Notes: generated by a model from the sequence alone, not told the origin. Positions 43,510-52,487 are shown, counted from the stretch's first letter. The stretch: DNA of 64,000 bases from Haloarcula laminariae (GCF_025457605.1 NZ_JAMZFY010000001.1:806001-870000), one strand, 5' to 3'. Numbers and translations: made by a program.

Positions 43510-44544
43510 ATGACCGACCGGTCCCGCTGTACCGACGACACTCACACGTTCGGCGGGAGCCGCCGCCGGTATCTGGCGGCGCTCCTCGCACTCGCCGGCG
43601 GCGCCCCGCTCGCCGGCTGTGCCTCGGAGAGTGGCAGTTCCCCCGCGTCGGAAACGCCCGCTGCCACGGACGCCGCGACGGCGCCGACTGGGACTCGGTC
43701 GACGGGTGGTACCGACGGCCCAGCGCTTGGCGACGTCGTCGAAGACGACCGACTGGCCGTAGTCGCCTACAGTGTCGGTCGCTCGGCGGACTTCGAGAGC
43801 CTGGAGGTGTTGAACGGCGACGGACACGTCGTCGTCGAGATGGGCGTCAAGAACACTCACGGGAGCGAGTACGTCGGCGTCTCGTCCCGCGGGGGCTTCA
43901 CGCTCCGAGACGCCGACGGCACCGAGTACCACCCGACGGTGGCCGGGCCCGAACCCCGGCTAGACGCCGGCGCGCTCGCCCCGGGGGAGGCCGCCCGCGG
44001 GTTCGTCACGTTCGACAGGGTCCCAGCGGACGCGACGGGGTTCTCAGTCGACGTCGCCCCCACGGCCGGACCCGGCGACCTCGGGCGGGCCACGATAGAC
44101 CTCGAATCGGACGGCGAGGGCCGGACACTCACCCACGACTTCGCGGTTCCGGTACACGACCTGGGCGACACCACCGAGTACCGGGACACGCGCTTCACCG
44201 CGGACGCGGTCCGCACCTCGACGGGCGACGGGGCTGTCACGCCGCGACCGGGACACGAGTTCGTCGTCGTCGATATCACCGTCGAGAACACGGCCGACGA
44301 CGAGCTGTTCGTCAACACACCGGTTCAGGCCGACCTGAAAGACACGGCGGGCCGGACCTACGACCTCTCCACGGACGCGATACTGGCCTTCGAGGACGTG
44401 GCCGCGTCCGTCACTGTCGACCCGGAAAGCAGTGTCCACACGGCGCTCGGGTTCGAAGTCGAGGCGGGCCTCGAACCCCTGTATCTGGTCGTGGACCTCG
44501 ACAGCATCTGGGTCGGCGGGCGGACGTTCTACCGGCTCCGGTGA
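43510..44544 (+). CDS. Tat lipoprotein with two DUF4352-like domains
   Basis: The 344-residue precursor has twin Arg in GGSRRRYLAALLAL and a lipobox LAGC near residue 37. It is followed by a low-complexity Ser/Thr linker and two repeats of an immunoglobulin-like domain (VEMGVKNTHGSEYVGVSS and VVDITVENTADDELFVNT). Such domains are found in surface lipoproteins that may bind ligands or scaffold proteins. It stands alone and converges with the DDxxD protein gene. Function unknown. Confidence 0.8.
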   Translation: MTDRSRCTDDTHTFGGSRRRYLAALLALAGGAPLAGCASESGSSPASETPAATDAATAPTGTRSTGGTDGPALGDVVEDDRLAVVAYSVGRSADFESLEVLNGDGHVVVEMGVKNTHGSEYVGVSSRGGFTLRDADGTEYHPTVAGPEPRLDAGALAPGEAARGFVTFDRVPADATGFSVDVAPTAGPGDLGRATIDLESDGEGRTLTHDFAVPVHDLGDTTEYRDTRFTADAVRTSTGDGAVTPRPGHEFVVVDITVENTADDELFVNTPVQADLKDTAGRTYDLSTDAILAFEDVAASVTVDPESSVHTALGFEVEAGLEPLYLVVDLDSIWVGGRTFYRLR

Positions 44545-44577
44545 GGGGGGCGGGGCCGCTCTCGACGGCCGCAGTTC

Positions 44578-45741
44578 TCAGCGGTGGCCGGGCAACACGT
44601 CGGGCTCGCCCGAGCGGTAGATGTACTCCACGGCGACGCCGGTCAGCGGCGAGTCCGCGGCCGTGGCGTACTCCTTTGCCAGGTCGAGATACCGCTCGGT
44701 GATGTCGACGACGTGGGTGTAGGCCGCCCGGTCGTCCGGCCGGAGGAGGTACTCCGCCGTCACGGGGGTTAGCTGCCCCTCGGCGCGGTCGTCGGCGTAG
44801 TCGTCCACGTCGTCCAGCCACACCTGCGCGCCGATGATGGCCAGCACGATGGCCTTCGCGAAGTCGTCGTCGATGTCCAGCCCCGCCAGCCGGTAGAGGT
44901 CGAGCATCCCGTCGTAGATGACGCCGACGCGGGCGTACTGGGTCTTGCTGTAGGGCAGGCCCTGTTCTTCGGCCGACAGGGCGGCCGGGGGCTCGTCGTA
45001 GTCGGCGAACTTGTACCCCTCGCGGATGGCGTCGACGGCGTCCCCGTCGCCGGCCTCCGCGTCCGCCATCAGCCCGCGGAAGTAGTCGTCGCGGTCCTGG
45101 TGGGCCTCGCTGTAGTCGACGGCCCACTGGTAGGCCTCGCCGACTCGGTCGGGCAGGTCGGCGAGCAGCCCGTCCAGATGGGACTGCAAGGTCGCCTGTG
45201 CGACTTCGGCGACCCGGCGGCGGTCGGCTTCGCTCGCGTCGAAATCGACCTCGAAGTCCTCGAACTCGGCGTCGTTGATGGCGTCGCGCATGTCGCCGTC
45301 GACCAGGGCCTCGATGGAGAGGCGGGTCATCTGCTCGGCGCGGACGACCCGCTCGCGCGGCGTGAGCGTCGGAGCGTCGCCGTCGAGTGCCGTGTCCTCG
45401 ACCGGCGGAACGCCGGCGGCGATGTCGTCGCCGACGGGGTCGGTGTCGGCGTCCTGCCGGGCCGCCCGGTAGACGTACCCCAGCGTCAGTCGCGCGGGCA
45501 GGATGAGCTTCGTGTCGTAGCTGAAGTCGACGGGGCGGCCGAACTCCTCGGCCAGGGCGGCCTCGATACGGTCGTAGACGTCGTCGAGCATCCGCTCGGT
45601 CCGGTCGTCTATCTCGGATTTCAGCGAGAGGCTGCCGTAGTCGAACACGCCCGTGTCGGCGTAGTAGCCAAGCACCGAGCGGAGCGCCGTCGGCAGCCGC
45701 CGCCTCCCCGCGAGCGCGGCCGCGCCTGTTTTGAGAACCAT
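44578..45741 (-). CDS. Isoprenoid synthase-like protein with a DDxxD motif (uncertain)
   Basis: I do not recognise the exact family of this 387-residue all-helical protein. A single aspartate-rich motif, LDDVDDYADDRAEGQLTP near residues 309-326, resembles the second metal motif of squalene/phytoene or prenyl synthases (D-x-x-E-D...GR-x-x-x-P). No clear first motif is visible, and 100 residues of acidic linker lie in the middle. Divergent, 115 bases away, is a geranylgeranyl-reductase-like gene, which suggests isoprenoid or membrane-lipid chemistry. The ATG at 45741 begins the protein; a longer frame is open upstream. Confidence 0.55.
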   Translation of the reverse strand: MVLKTGAAALAGRRRLPTALRSVLGYYADTGVFDYGSLSLKSEIDDRTERMLDDVYDRIEAALAEEFGRPVDFSYDTKLILPARLTLGYVYRAARQDADTDPVGDDIAAGVPPVEDTALDGDAPTLTPRERVVRAEQMTRLSIEALVDGDMRDAINDAEFEDFEVDFDASEADRRRVAEVAQATLQSHLDGLLADLPDRVGEAYQWAVDYSEAHQDRDDYFRGLMADAEAGDGDAVDAIREGYKFADYDEPPAALSAEEQGLPYSKTQYARVGVIYDGMLDLYRLAGLDIDDDFAKAIVLAIIGAQVWLDDVDDYADDRAEGQLTPVTAEYLLRPDDRAAYTHVVDITERYLDLAKEYATAADSPLTGVAVEYIYRSGEPDVLPGHR

Positions 45742-45856
45742 CTGTCGTGTCCCGGTATGGACACTGCTGTGACTGGCGGCTTCTTTACCCTTTCGAGAGG
45801 CGGAGCCGGGAGCCGATAAAGCAAGACTGATTACGTACACGGCAAACCCATGAGTA

Positions 45857-47092
45857 ATGCGTGACCGCTTTGACGTGGTAATCGCCGGGGCTGGTCCCGC
45901 CGGCGGCCAGTGTGCCCGCGACCTGGCCGAGCGGAACTACGACGTGCTGGTCCTCGAAACCGAGCCCGAAGACGAGTTCCCCCGTCAGAGCAACAAATCG
46001 ACGGCCGGTACCTTCCCGTCGGCGATGACCGCCTTCGCCATCCCCGACGAGGTCGTGATGCAGTACACCGACGAGGTCGTCCTCGAATCCCCGAACGACC
46101 ACTACACCCGCACCCAGACCGGCGCCGTCCTGGAGTTCGCCGAGTTCAAGCGCTTCCTCGTCGAGGACAGCCGCGAGAAGGGCGCGACCTACCGCTTCGA
46201 CTCCCGCGTGTCGGCCCCCATCATGGAGGACGGCGAGATTGCCGGGGTGCGGTACGACGGCGACAAGGAGGTGTACGCCGACATCGTCATCGACGCCACC
46301 GGCCCCGCCGCGCCGCTGGCGAAGAAACTCGACGTCTGTAACCTGGAACGGGAACACCAGGCCATCGGCATCGAGTACGAGTTCGAGAACGTCGCGGTGA
46401 ACCACGACGACTACGCCGACCTCCGGGACGCGATGATGCTCCGCCTGGACCACGACCTCGCCCCGGGCGGCTACTCCTGGATATTCCACACCGGCGAGGA
46501 CACGGCGAAGGTCGGCCTCTGTTACATCCAGAACGGCTCCCACCACAAGTACGCCAAGGAGGGGATGGGTATCGACGACTATCTGGAGTACTGGCTCGAT
46601 ACGGACCCCCGCTTCGACGACGCCGAGCGGATAGAGGGGACCCAGGCCCACCGGGGGTCGGCCCACATCCAGCCGCCAAAGTCGATGAGCACGGACAGCT
46701 TCATGGCCATCGGCGACACCGTCCCCACCATCGACCCGCTGTGGGGCGAGGGCATCCACAAGGGGATGAAGTCGGCCCGCGCCGCCGCCGCCACCGTCGA
46801 CGCGGCGCTGACCCCCGACGAGCCACAGACGGACGCCGACACCCTCTCCGTGTACGACCAGCTCTGGCACCGCGACGTGGCTCCGAAACACAACGCCCGG
46901 CTGATGATGACCGAGCTACTGTATCTCGCCCCCAACGAGCGATACGACGAACTGATGGACGACCTCCGGCGGACCGACAGCAACACGCTCGAACAGATAA
47001 ACCGCGGTGACCGCCGCGCCATCGCCGAGCTCGCTCACATCTCGGACCTCTCGCTGCTGGCGAAGTACGCCAAACGGCGGCTGTCCCGCTAG
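45857..47092 (+). CDS. Geranylgeranyl reductase-family FAD-dependent oxidoreductase
   Basis: The 411-residue flavoprotein has a Rossmann start (DVVIAGAGPAGGQCARDLAE) and the second FAD motif MAIGDTVPTIDPLWGEGIHKGMKSA. It resembles the geranylgeranyl reductases that saturate the isoprenoid tails of archaeal lipids or quinones. The catalytic details are not fixed by sequence. It is divergent from the DDxxD protein, hinting at a common pathway. The first ATG (45850) is out of frame; the start is at 45857. Confidence 0.8.
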   Translation: MRDRFDVVIAGAGPAGGQCARDLAERNYDVLVLETEPEDEFPRQSNKSTAGTFPSAMTAFAIPDEVVMQYTDEVVLESPNDHYTRTQTGAVLEFAEFKRFLVEDSREKGATYRFDSRVSAPIMEDGEIAGVRYDGDKEVYADIVIDATGPAAPLAKKLDVCNLEREHQAIGIEYEFENVAVNHDDYADLRDAMMLRLDHDLAPGGYSWIFHTGEDTAKVGLCYIQNGSHHKYAKEGMGIDDYLEYWLDTDPRFDDAERIEGTQAHRGSAHIQPPKSMSTDSFMAIGDTVPTIDPLWGEGIHKGMKSARAAAATVDAALTPDEPQTDADTLSVYDQLWHRDVAPKHNARLMMTELLYLAPNERYDELMDDLRRTDSNTLEQINRGDRRAIAELAHISDLSLLAKYAKRRLSR

Positions 47093-47284
47093 CCGGAGAG
47101 TGTGTCGGAAGGTTGCGGTTGAAACGAACCATCGCAGCGACAGCGCGGTCCCGTCGCCACGGTAAACGGCGAGTGGGATATCCGCTCTGCCACTTTGATG
47201 TCCGGTCGGCCCACTGGTATCGTCGCTGTCGGCGCCGGCCCGAGTGCGGCAACTTTTTCTCCGACCGGCGGGGACCCTGAGCCA

Positions 47285-48004
47285 ATGAGTGACAGCCCCG
47301 TGGGCGTGGTCGGCGACACGACGGTGGCCGACCGGCTCCGCGAGGCGGGCGTCGCCGTGGAACCGGGCACCGCCGACAGCGTCCCGACGACGGAGCGGGT
47401 CGTCGCCGTCGGCCGGCCGGCGCTGCGGGCCGTCGCGGTCGCCGACACCGACCCGCTGGTGCTTCCGGTCGACGCCGGCCGGGGCGTCCGCTCCGTGGCC
47501 CGCGAGGCCGTCCCGGCCGCCGTCGCGGGGCTGGACGGGGCAGACGCGGAGCGCCACCCGATTTTCGACGTGTCGGCGGCCGGCGTCGACGCCGGAACCG
47601 CGGTCTTCGACGTGACGGCCGTCACCATGGAGGCCGCCCGCATCTCGGAGTACGCCGTCGAGACGGCGAGCGACGTGGTGGGACAGTTCCGCGCCGACGG
47701 GGTGACCCTGGCGACGCCGGCGGGTTCGACGGGCTACGCGCGCCGCGTCGGCGGGCCGGTGGTTGCGCCGGCCGAGTCGGCCGGCGTGGTCGCGCCCATC
47801 GCCCCGTTCCAGACGAACCCGGACCACTGGGTGGTCTCGCTCGATGGGCTCTCGGTATCGATAAAGCGCGACGAGGCGACCGTCGCGCTGTATGTCGACG
47901 GCACCGAGACGACGACCGTGTCACGAGGGGAGTCGGTCCGCTTGCGCCGGGGGCAGTCGCTGCGGGTCGCTGTCCTCGGGGAAAGCCGTTCCCGGTTCCG
48001 CTGA
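47285..48004 (+). CDS. NAD kinase-like protein lacking the GGDGT motif
   Basis: The 239-residue protein has the C-terminal NAD kinase fold: TPAGSTGYARRVGGPVVAPA from residue 144 and VVAPIAPFQTNPDHWVVS after. The N-terminal half lacks GGDGT, where the catalytic Asp should be; at that place is VVAVGRPALRAVAVADT. It is shorter than true NAD kinases (about 270-290). It may bind NAD(P) or ATP without making NADP. A longer frame upstream is open to 47195. It is a paralogue or regulator rather than the main enzyme. Confidence 0.72.
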   Translation: MSDSPVGVVGDTTVADRLREAGVAVEPGTADSVPTTERVVAVGRPALRAVAVADTDPLVLPVDAGRGVRSVAREAVPAAVAGLDGADAERHPIFDVSAAGVDAGTAVFDVTAVTMEAARISEYAVETASDVVGQFRADGVTLATPAGSTGYARRVGGPVVAPAESAGVVAPIAPFQTNPDHWVVSLDGLSVSIKRDEATVALYVDGTETTTVSRGESVRLRRGQSLRVAVLGESRSRFR

Positions 48005-48053
48005 CCTCCGGAAATTGGAAAGACACTAATGGCCGTCGTACACAGAGTCAGGT

Positions 48054-48515
48054 ATGCAGCCAGACGTCATCCTCTTCGGGCCGCTGGACACCGTCCTCGG
48101 GAGCGAGGGACCCGGCGGCGTGCTCGTCATCGAGTACGTCCTGTTGGCGCTCGTCCTCGCTAACTTCGGGACGCGACTGCTTGCCCACCGACGCCACGAG
48201 TCCCAGTACGAGGAGGGCGGTGCGGAGGAAATCACCCGCCATCCGGCACACATCGCGAGCAACGTCCTGTTGATTCTCACGTCGTTCCTCTACATGACCA
48301 TCGCCCACCACGGCGGGATGGTCATGTCGGTGCTCGTCCTCGGGGCAGTCATCACTGACTTCTTCGAGTTCGAGTCCCGCAAGGTCGAAGCGCGACGCGA
48401 CATCCCGCTCGAACGGCCCAAGGGCGCCATCGTCGCCGTTCTGGTCCTCGCGATGTACGCCAGCTACCAGGCGCTGTTCTGGCTCATCAAGGACCCCTGG
48501 TCCGCGGTCATCTGA
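48054..48515 (+). CDS. Four-helix membrane protein next to the respiratory island
   Basis: The 153-residue protein has about four membrane helices (residues 24-42, 66-84, 87-105, 124-145) and a conserved-looking charged loop HRRHESQYEEGG. I think it is a haloarchaea-specific family found next to cytochrome bc genes, but I recall the family name only loosely. It converges with the small subunits of that island. A role in complex assembly is inferred from position. Confidence 0.68.
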   Translation: MQPDVILFGPLDTVLGSEGPGGVLVIEYVLLALVLANFGTRLLAHRRHESQYEEGGAEEITRHPAHIASNVLLILTSFLYMTIAHHGGMVMSVLVLGAVITDFFEFESRKVEARRDIPLERPKGAIVAVLVLAMYASYQALFWLIKDPWSAVI

Positions 48516-48773
48516 CGGCGGCCGCTTCTCGCAGTCCGTCGCTTCCTTCTCGCGTTTCGCGGCGCCACCTGTGCCCGGCGGTTTCGGAAACCATCAGTCG
48601 TGACTCGGCGCACACGTATCGGTTCAACTACTCTGTGAAGCGGACCGTCACCCATCCTGTCCCGGTCCTCCCGCTACTGCCCGCTCGCTGTATTCACCAC
48701 GGCCTGCGGTCGGCCGGCGTTCAGTTGCGACTCGGCTCCCGTCTCGCTACTCCAAAAGACGACCTGTCGGCGT

Positions 48774-49046
48774 TCAGGCCGAGCGCTCGTCGAGGTACTC
48801 GCGCAGTTCGCTGGCCAGGGGGATGAGGACCCAGAACGTCAGCGCGCCGAAGACGGCAAACCAGAAGAACGCGTCCATCAACAGCAGCGCTGCGGAGTCG
48901 AACACCGTCAGGGACTCCGCCGGCGGTAGCTCACCGATGAGCTGTGCCCCTTCGAAGCTCGGCGTCCGGTACCAGCCCGCGATGGTCATCCAGCCCAGGC
49001 CGCCAACCATGAGGGCGGCGAACCCTTTCATGAACTCGTCAGCCAT
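48774..49046 (-). CDS. Small two-helix membrane protein of the bc island
   Basis: The 90-residue protein has two membrane helices (residues 8-27 and 52-78) and ends in a charged helix SELREYLDERSA. Its ATG is within the end of the preceding gene (eight-base overlap), so they are coupled. A frame extension is open upstream but would overlap more. The family is probably a haloarchaeal accessory subunit of the bc complex. Confidence 0.72.
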   Translation of the reverse strand: MADEFMKGFAALMVGGLGWMTIAGWYRTPSFEGAQLIGELPPAESLTVFDSAALLLMDAFFWFAVFGALTFWVLIPLASELREYLDERSA

Positions 49047-49377
49047 TACTAGAGGGTTCGTCAGCGTCGTCTTTAGACTTTCCCATCTCTTCGGTGCGAA
49101 AGCGCGTCGAAAACGCATAGACCACGGTCCCAGCGAGGATGAGCCCGATGCCCAGAACGGCGATTGGGACGTCTATCTCCGAGGCCGGGGCCGACGCTCT
49201 CTCGGTCGCCACGTCGACGAGTATGAACCCGCCGACGACGCTCAGTATCGCAAACAGCGTCGAGAACACCGTCACAGTCTTGTAGAGGCGAAGCGGCACC
49301 ACGACTTCCCGCTGTTTGCCCTCGCCGCTGCTGGTTATCTGGGGCGGGTCCTCGGCGCTCGACTCGTCCTCGCTCAT
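49039..49377 (-). CDS. Small two-helix membrane protein of the bc island
   Basis: The 112-residue protein has two membrane helices (residues 30-52 and 66-88) and acidic, disordered ends (SEDESSAEDPPQ). It overlaps the start of the next gene by eight bases. It is separated from the cytochrome b C-terminal gene by 240 bases, which hold a repeat-like fragment. Likely a lineage-specific helper of the quinol-oxidising complex. Confidence 0.72.
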   Translation of the reverse strand: MSEDESSAEDPPQITSSGEGKQREVVVPLRLYKTVTVFSTLFAILSVVGGFILVDVATERASAPASEIDVPIAVLGIGLILAGTVVYAFSTRFRTEEMGKSKDDADEPSSNG

Positions 49378-49440
49378 TGGCGTCCCTAGGTGCGGCAGCT
49401 ACTTCACTGCGGCGAGACGGGGTGGGAATCGCCGTCTGTT

Positions 49441-49591
49441 TTCACAGCGACGGTGGTACCGTGGCGGCGGGCAGCCAGAAAGTCCCTGGGAATCGAACGG
49501 GTCGTGGCCTTCTGGCTGTTTGCCGGGATGACAGCAGGAACTGCTATGGGTTTCTACGTATGGACAGTCTCGACTCAGCGTTCACAGCGAC
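49441..49591. repeat. Short repeat-containing spacer related to the 7.6-7.9 kb element
   Basis: AGCCAGAAAG at 49473-49482 pairs with CTTCTGGCT at 49509-49517. The 16 bases at 49510-49525 are identical to 7869-7884 at the right end of the nested element. Identical 11-base direct repeats TTCACAGCGAC lie at 49441-49451 and 49581-49591 and might be target duplications, though this is weak. No gene is seen in this 240-base spacer. Confidence 0.4.
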
Positions 49592-49617
49592 CCAGGAAAA
49601 CGGCGAAAACGAGTTCG

Positions 49618-50388
49618 TTATTTCGGCGGCCGCAGCCGGTAGTACCGGCGGTTGAGCGTGAACATGTACCCCTCACGCATGGTCTTCAGCACCGCGTAGG
49701 TGATCGTCGCGCTGATGATGGGCACCAGGAACGTCAGGTCGAAGAGGAGGTGCGAATCCATCGGGACGAGGTTCTTGATCGACAGGGCGGCGATGGTCAG
49801 GCTGAAGACGACGCCGGACATGCCGACGGCGGCCCAGAACGGCTGCTCGACGGGGCGTCGCGCCGACCCCTTGTTGAGGAAGGGGACGATGGCGACGAAG
49901 CCGACGACCACGACGTTTGCAAGCACACCGTAGGTTCGGTCGGCCATGATCTTCTGGCCGCCGAGAATCGACAGGTCGGGGTTCAGCGGGCCGAGTTTCA
50001 GCAGGCCAAAGGACCAGTAGAGATACCAGTCGGGCAGGATGATGGCGGGCGTGACCTGGGAGTTCGCGGGGTTTGGCATCTCCGGCGGGAGCGCCGCCGC
50101 CACGAACAGTATCATCCCGACGAAGAAGCTCGTCAGGGCGAGGTTGCGCATCATCTCGTGGGGCCAGGCCGGGAACGCCAGCACGTCCCGTTCCACGTAG
50201 TCGGACTGCTGGCGCAGGTCCTGGTCCTCGCGGCGGCCGCGTTCGAAGTACTCGTAGGTGAGCCGGGACAGGCCCTGCGTGCGCTGCTTGCGCTCGGACC
50301 ACGAGGGGGTCTCGTCGTCCGGGGCGACGATACCCGAGCCCGAGCCGTCCGTGCGAACGTCGTCGGTGTCTGAGTCGTTGTCGCTCAT
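49618..50388 (-). CDS. Cytochrome b, C-terminal subunit (subunit IV-like)
   Basis: The 256-residue protein starts with a 75-residue acidic tail then has about four helices. It carries the quinol-oxidation motif as PDWY (ILPDWYLYWSFGLLKL). In known complexes, PDWY accompanies low-potential menaquinone, PEWY high-potential quinones. It corresponds to the C-terminal half of cytochrome b or to subunit IV of cytochrome b6f. It begins four bases after the end of the cytochrome b6-like gene. Confidence 0.9.
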   Translation of the reverse strand: MSDNDSDTDDVRTDGSGSGIVAPDDETPSWSERKQRTQGLSRLTYEYFERGRREDQDLRQQSDYVERDVLAFPAWPHEMMRNLALTSFFVGMILFVAAALPPEMPNPANSQVTPAIILPDWYLYWSFGLLKLGPLNPDLSILGGQKIMADRTYGVLANVVVVGFVAIVPFLNKGSARRPVEQPFWAAVGMSGVVFSLTIAALSIKNLVPMDSHLLFDLTFLVPIISATITYAVLKTMREGYMFTLNRRYYRLRPPK

Positions 50389-50392
50389 TGTC

Positions 50393-51196
50393 TTAGTGTG
50401 GTTCCGCGATGCCCTGCATCCAGACGATGCCGATGTGGAGGGCGATGACGGCGGTCGTGATGAACGGCAGGAAGAACACGTGCAGGATGTACATCCGTTG
50501 CAGCGTGGACTGTGAGAGGGTGAACCCGCCGAACATCAGCTGTGCGACCCACTCGCCGATGAGCGGGATCGAGAGTGACATCTCGACGCCGATCTGGCCC
50601 GCCCAGTAGGAGAGCTGGCTCCACGGGAGCAGGTAGCCGGTGTACCCGAAGACCAGCGTCAGCGAGATGAGGATGATGCCGATGAGCCAGTTGAGCTCGC
50701 GCGGTTCCTTGTACGCGCCCGTGAAGTAGACGCGGAGCATGTGGAGGAACACGGCGGCGACCATGATCTGGGCGGCCCAGCGGTGGACCGAACGCAGGAA
50801 GTACCCCAGGTTGAGCTGGCCCATGATGAGCATCACCGAGTCGTACGCCACCGTCGCCGACCCGTCGGCGGCCGCCGCGGCGGGGGCGTAGTAGAACCCG
50901 AGCAGGGCGCCCGAGATGGCGGCGACGATGTACGCGACGGTCGAGAACGAACCGAGCGCGTACAGCGGATACCAGTACCAGAACTTGTTGTCGAGGTTGT
51001 ACTGCTCGGTGTGGCTCTTCGGCATCTGCATGTTGACCTTGTAGTAGAGATCTTCGAGTATCTCCAGGTAGTCAACGACGCGCAGGCGCTTGTCGAGCCA
51101 GATGAGTGCCGTCAGGTAGACGGTTTCCAGCGGTGACAGCTCGCGGGATTTCATCCACCCTTTGTGGTCGTGGTCGTCTTTGCGTTCTAAGCTCAT
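50393..51196 (-). CDS. Cytochrome b (b6-like) N-terminal subunit
   Basis: The 267-residue protein holds four main helices with the haem ligands. The first pair is in FLRSVHRWAAQIMVAAVFLH (13 residues between His). The second pair is HVFFLPFITTAVIALH, with 14 between, the spacing seen in cytochrome b6, not in bc1 b. There is no Cys in the whole chain, so the extra haem of b6f is absent. It oxidises menaquinol with the Rieske protein. It lies seven bases after the Rieske gene, in the same operon. Confidence 0.93.
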   Translation of the reverse strand: MSLERKDDHDHKGWMKSRELSPLETVYLTALIWLDKRLRVVDYLEILEDLYYKVNMQMPKSHTEQYNLDNKFWYWYPLYALGSFSTVAYIVAAISGALLGFYYAPAAAAADGSATVAYDSVMLIMGQLNLGYFLRSVHRWAAQIMVAAVFLHMLRVYFTGAYKEPRELNWLIGIILISLTLVFGYTGYLLPWSQLSYWAGQIGVEMSLSIPLIGEWVAQLMFGGFTLSQSTLQRMYILHVFFLPFITTAVIALHIGIVWMQGIAEPH

Positions 51197-51202
51197 GGTT
51201 GG

Positions 51203-52066
51203 TTATCCCTCGGTCTGTGGCGGGCGCGGCAGCGCCACGAACTGTTTCTGGACGGGGCTGAACGGGTCGTACACCGACTGGTGACACTGACAGTAGATGG
51301 CGTTCTCGGCACCGAAGTTCGCGCTCCCCTCCTGGGTCTTGAAGCCGGGGACACAGCAGAAGTGCGTACACTTGTTGAGCCAGGCGATAAAGCCCTGGTC
51401 GGTGGCTTCCGAGATGAAGTCCTGGATGCTACTGGAGAGGCTACTGTACTTCCCTTCGCCGTTGGCCATCTTCTCGACCTCGACGGAGCGGATTATCTGG
51501 GCCGAGACGCCGCCCTCGTCCGTCGAGCGCCAGTTGGCGCTGGCGGGCTTGCCGATTCCGGCGTTGCCGATGCCGTTGCCCCACTCCTGGTAATCGTCGA
51601 ACATGTCGACGGTCAGCGTGGCGCCCTTCTCGTATTCTCCCTGCCATTCGAAGTCCCCTTGAGTGTTGAGCAAAGCGTTTTCGGCTTCGGCCTGGGGGTA
51701 AATCCCGGGCGACGTCTGGACACCGCAGTACTGGAACCAGGCTGAGGAGTAGTCGATGCCGCTTCCGCCGTAGTCCCTGTCGATAGCGACGCCGGCCTCT
51801 TCGTCGTACTCCGGCCAGTGTCCCTTCAGTTCCCCGCCGTCTATCTCGATGGGGATGATGGGCATCCCGCGCGGTGCGGGACCGTCCGTGTTCTCGACGG
51901 CGACGAAAGTGGTCGTCCCGCCACCTTCGCCGGAGGAACTGGTCAGCGAGTCGGCCGCCGCGGCGCCGCCGACGCCGACCGCCGAAAGCGCCGCGCTACC
52001 GACGACACCCGATACGAATCGTCGTCTTCCGGTCTCAGCCGGATACTTGTCTTCGTCTAGTGGCAT
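51203..52066 (-). CDS. Rieske iron-sulphur protein of the bc complex
   Basis: The 287-residue precursor has a Tat signal (GRRRFVSGVVGSAAL) and the two Rieske boxes CTHFCC and CQCHQSVYDP near the C-terminus. It has the Cys pair for the stabilising disulphide. A long beta domain (residues 60-200) of haloarchaeal type is inserted. It accepts electrons at the quinol site outside the cell. The ATG is at 52066, one base after the preceding gene's stop. A longer frame is open but lacks support. Confidence 0.92.
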   Translation of the reverse strand: MPLDEDKYPAETGRRRFVSGVVGSAALSAVGVGGAAAADSLTSSSGEGGGTTTFVAVENTDGPAPRGMPIIPIEIDGGELKGHWPEYDEEAGVAIDRDYGGSGIDYSSAWFQYCGVQTSPGIYPQAEAENALLNTQGDFEWQGEYEKGATLTVDMFDDYQEWGNGIGNAGIGKPASANWRSTDEGGVSAQIIRSVEVEKMANGEGKYSSLSSSIQDFISEATDQGFIAWLNKCTHFCCVPGFKTQEGSANFGAENAIYCQCHQSVYDPFSPVQKQFVALPRPPQTEG

Positions 52067-52067
52067 G

Positions 52068-52487
52068 TTATTTCTTGTAGTAGGGGTAGACAGCGCGTTT
52101 GACAGTCTCAACGAGTTGGTCCTTGTCGGCCATACTGGCCCCGTCGACGTCGTCCTGCCGGATGTAGAGGTCCTCCCACTTGCGCCGGCGCTTCTTGACG
52201 ATCATCACGTCGGGGAGGAACTCCTTGCGGTACAGCAGCATGATGAAGGCCAGGTCGATGAAGATGGCCGTCAGGACGCCACCGAGGAACATGTTGGCCT
52301 CGATGAGGCTGACAGTCAGCGTCGCTCCGATACCGGACGCCCAGCCGGCTATCATACCGTAGGTGAAGAGGCCGACGAGGCCGACCTGGATGACGGTCAG
52401 GAGGACGATGCCGACCGCCGCGGCCGTGCTCTCACGCGGGGGCTCGTAGCGGTGGATATCGCCGTAGGTGGAGCCTTCCGACGCCAT
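52068..52487 (-). CDS. Small membrane protein between halocyanin and Rieske genes
   Basis: The 139-residue protein has two or three helices (residues 22-45, 52-78, 78-100) and a Lys/Arg-rich C-terminal cytoplasmic part (KKRRRKWEDLYI). Its ATG overlaps the halocyanin stop by four bases (ATGA). I believe it is a family found only in haloarchaeal bc islands. Likely a structural subunit, inferred from its invariant place in the operon. Confidence 0.75.
   Translation of the reverse strand: MASEGSTYGDIHRYEPPRESTAAAVGIVLLTVIQVGLVGLFTYGMIAGWASGIGATLTVSLIEANMFLGGVLTAIFIDLAFIMLLYRKEFLPDVMIVKKRRRKWEDLYIRQDDVDGASMADKDQLVETVKRAVYPYYKK

Noticed and set aside
49488-49500. GGGAATCGAAC, whose complement resembles a tRNA T-arm (GTTCGATTCCC).
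   Set aside because: The flanking bases do not pair as a T-stem, and no D-arm, anticodon arm or acceptor stem can be drawn.
49377-49655. 92-codon plus-strand frame in the bc spacer.
   Set aside because: It covers repeat-like sequence and the end of the cytochrome gene on the other strand, without a promoter or plausible protein.
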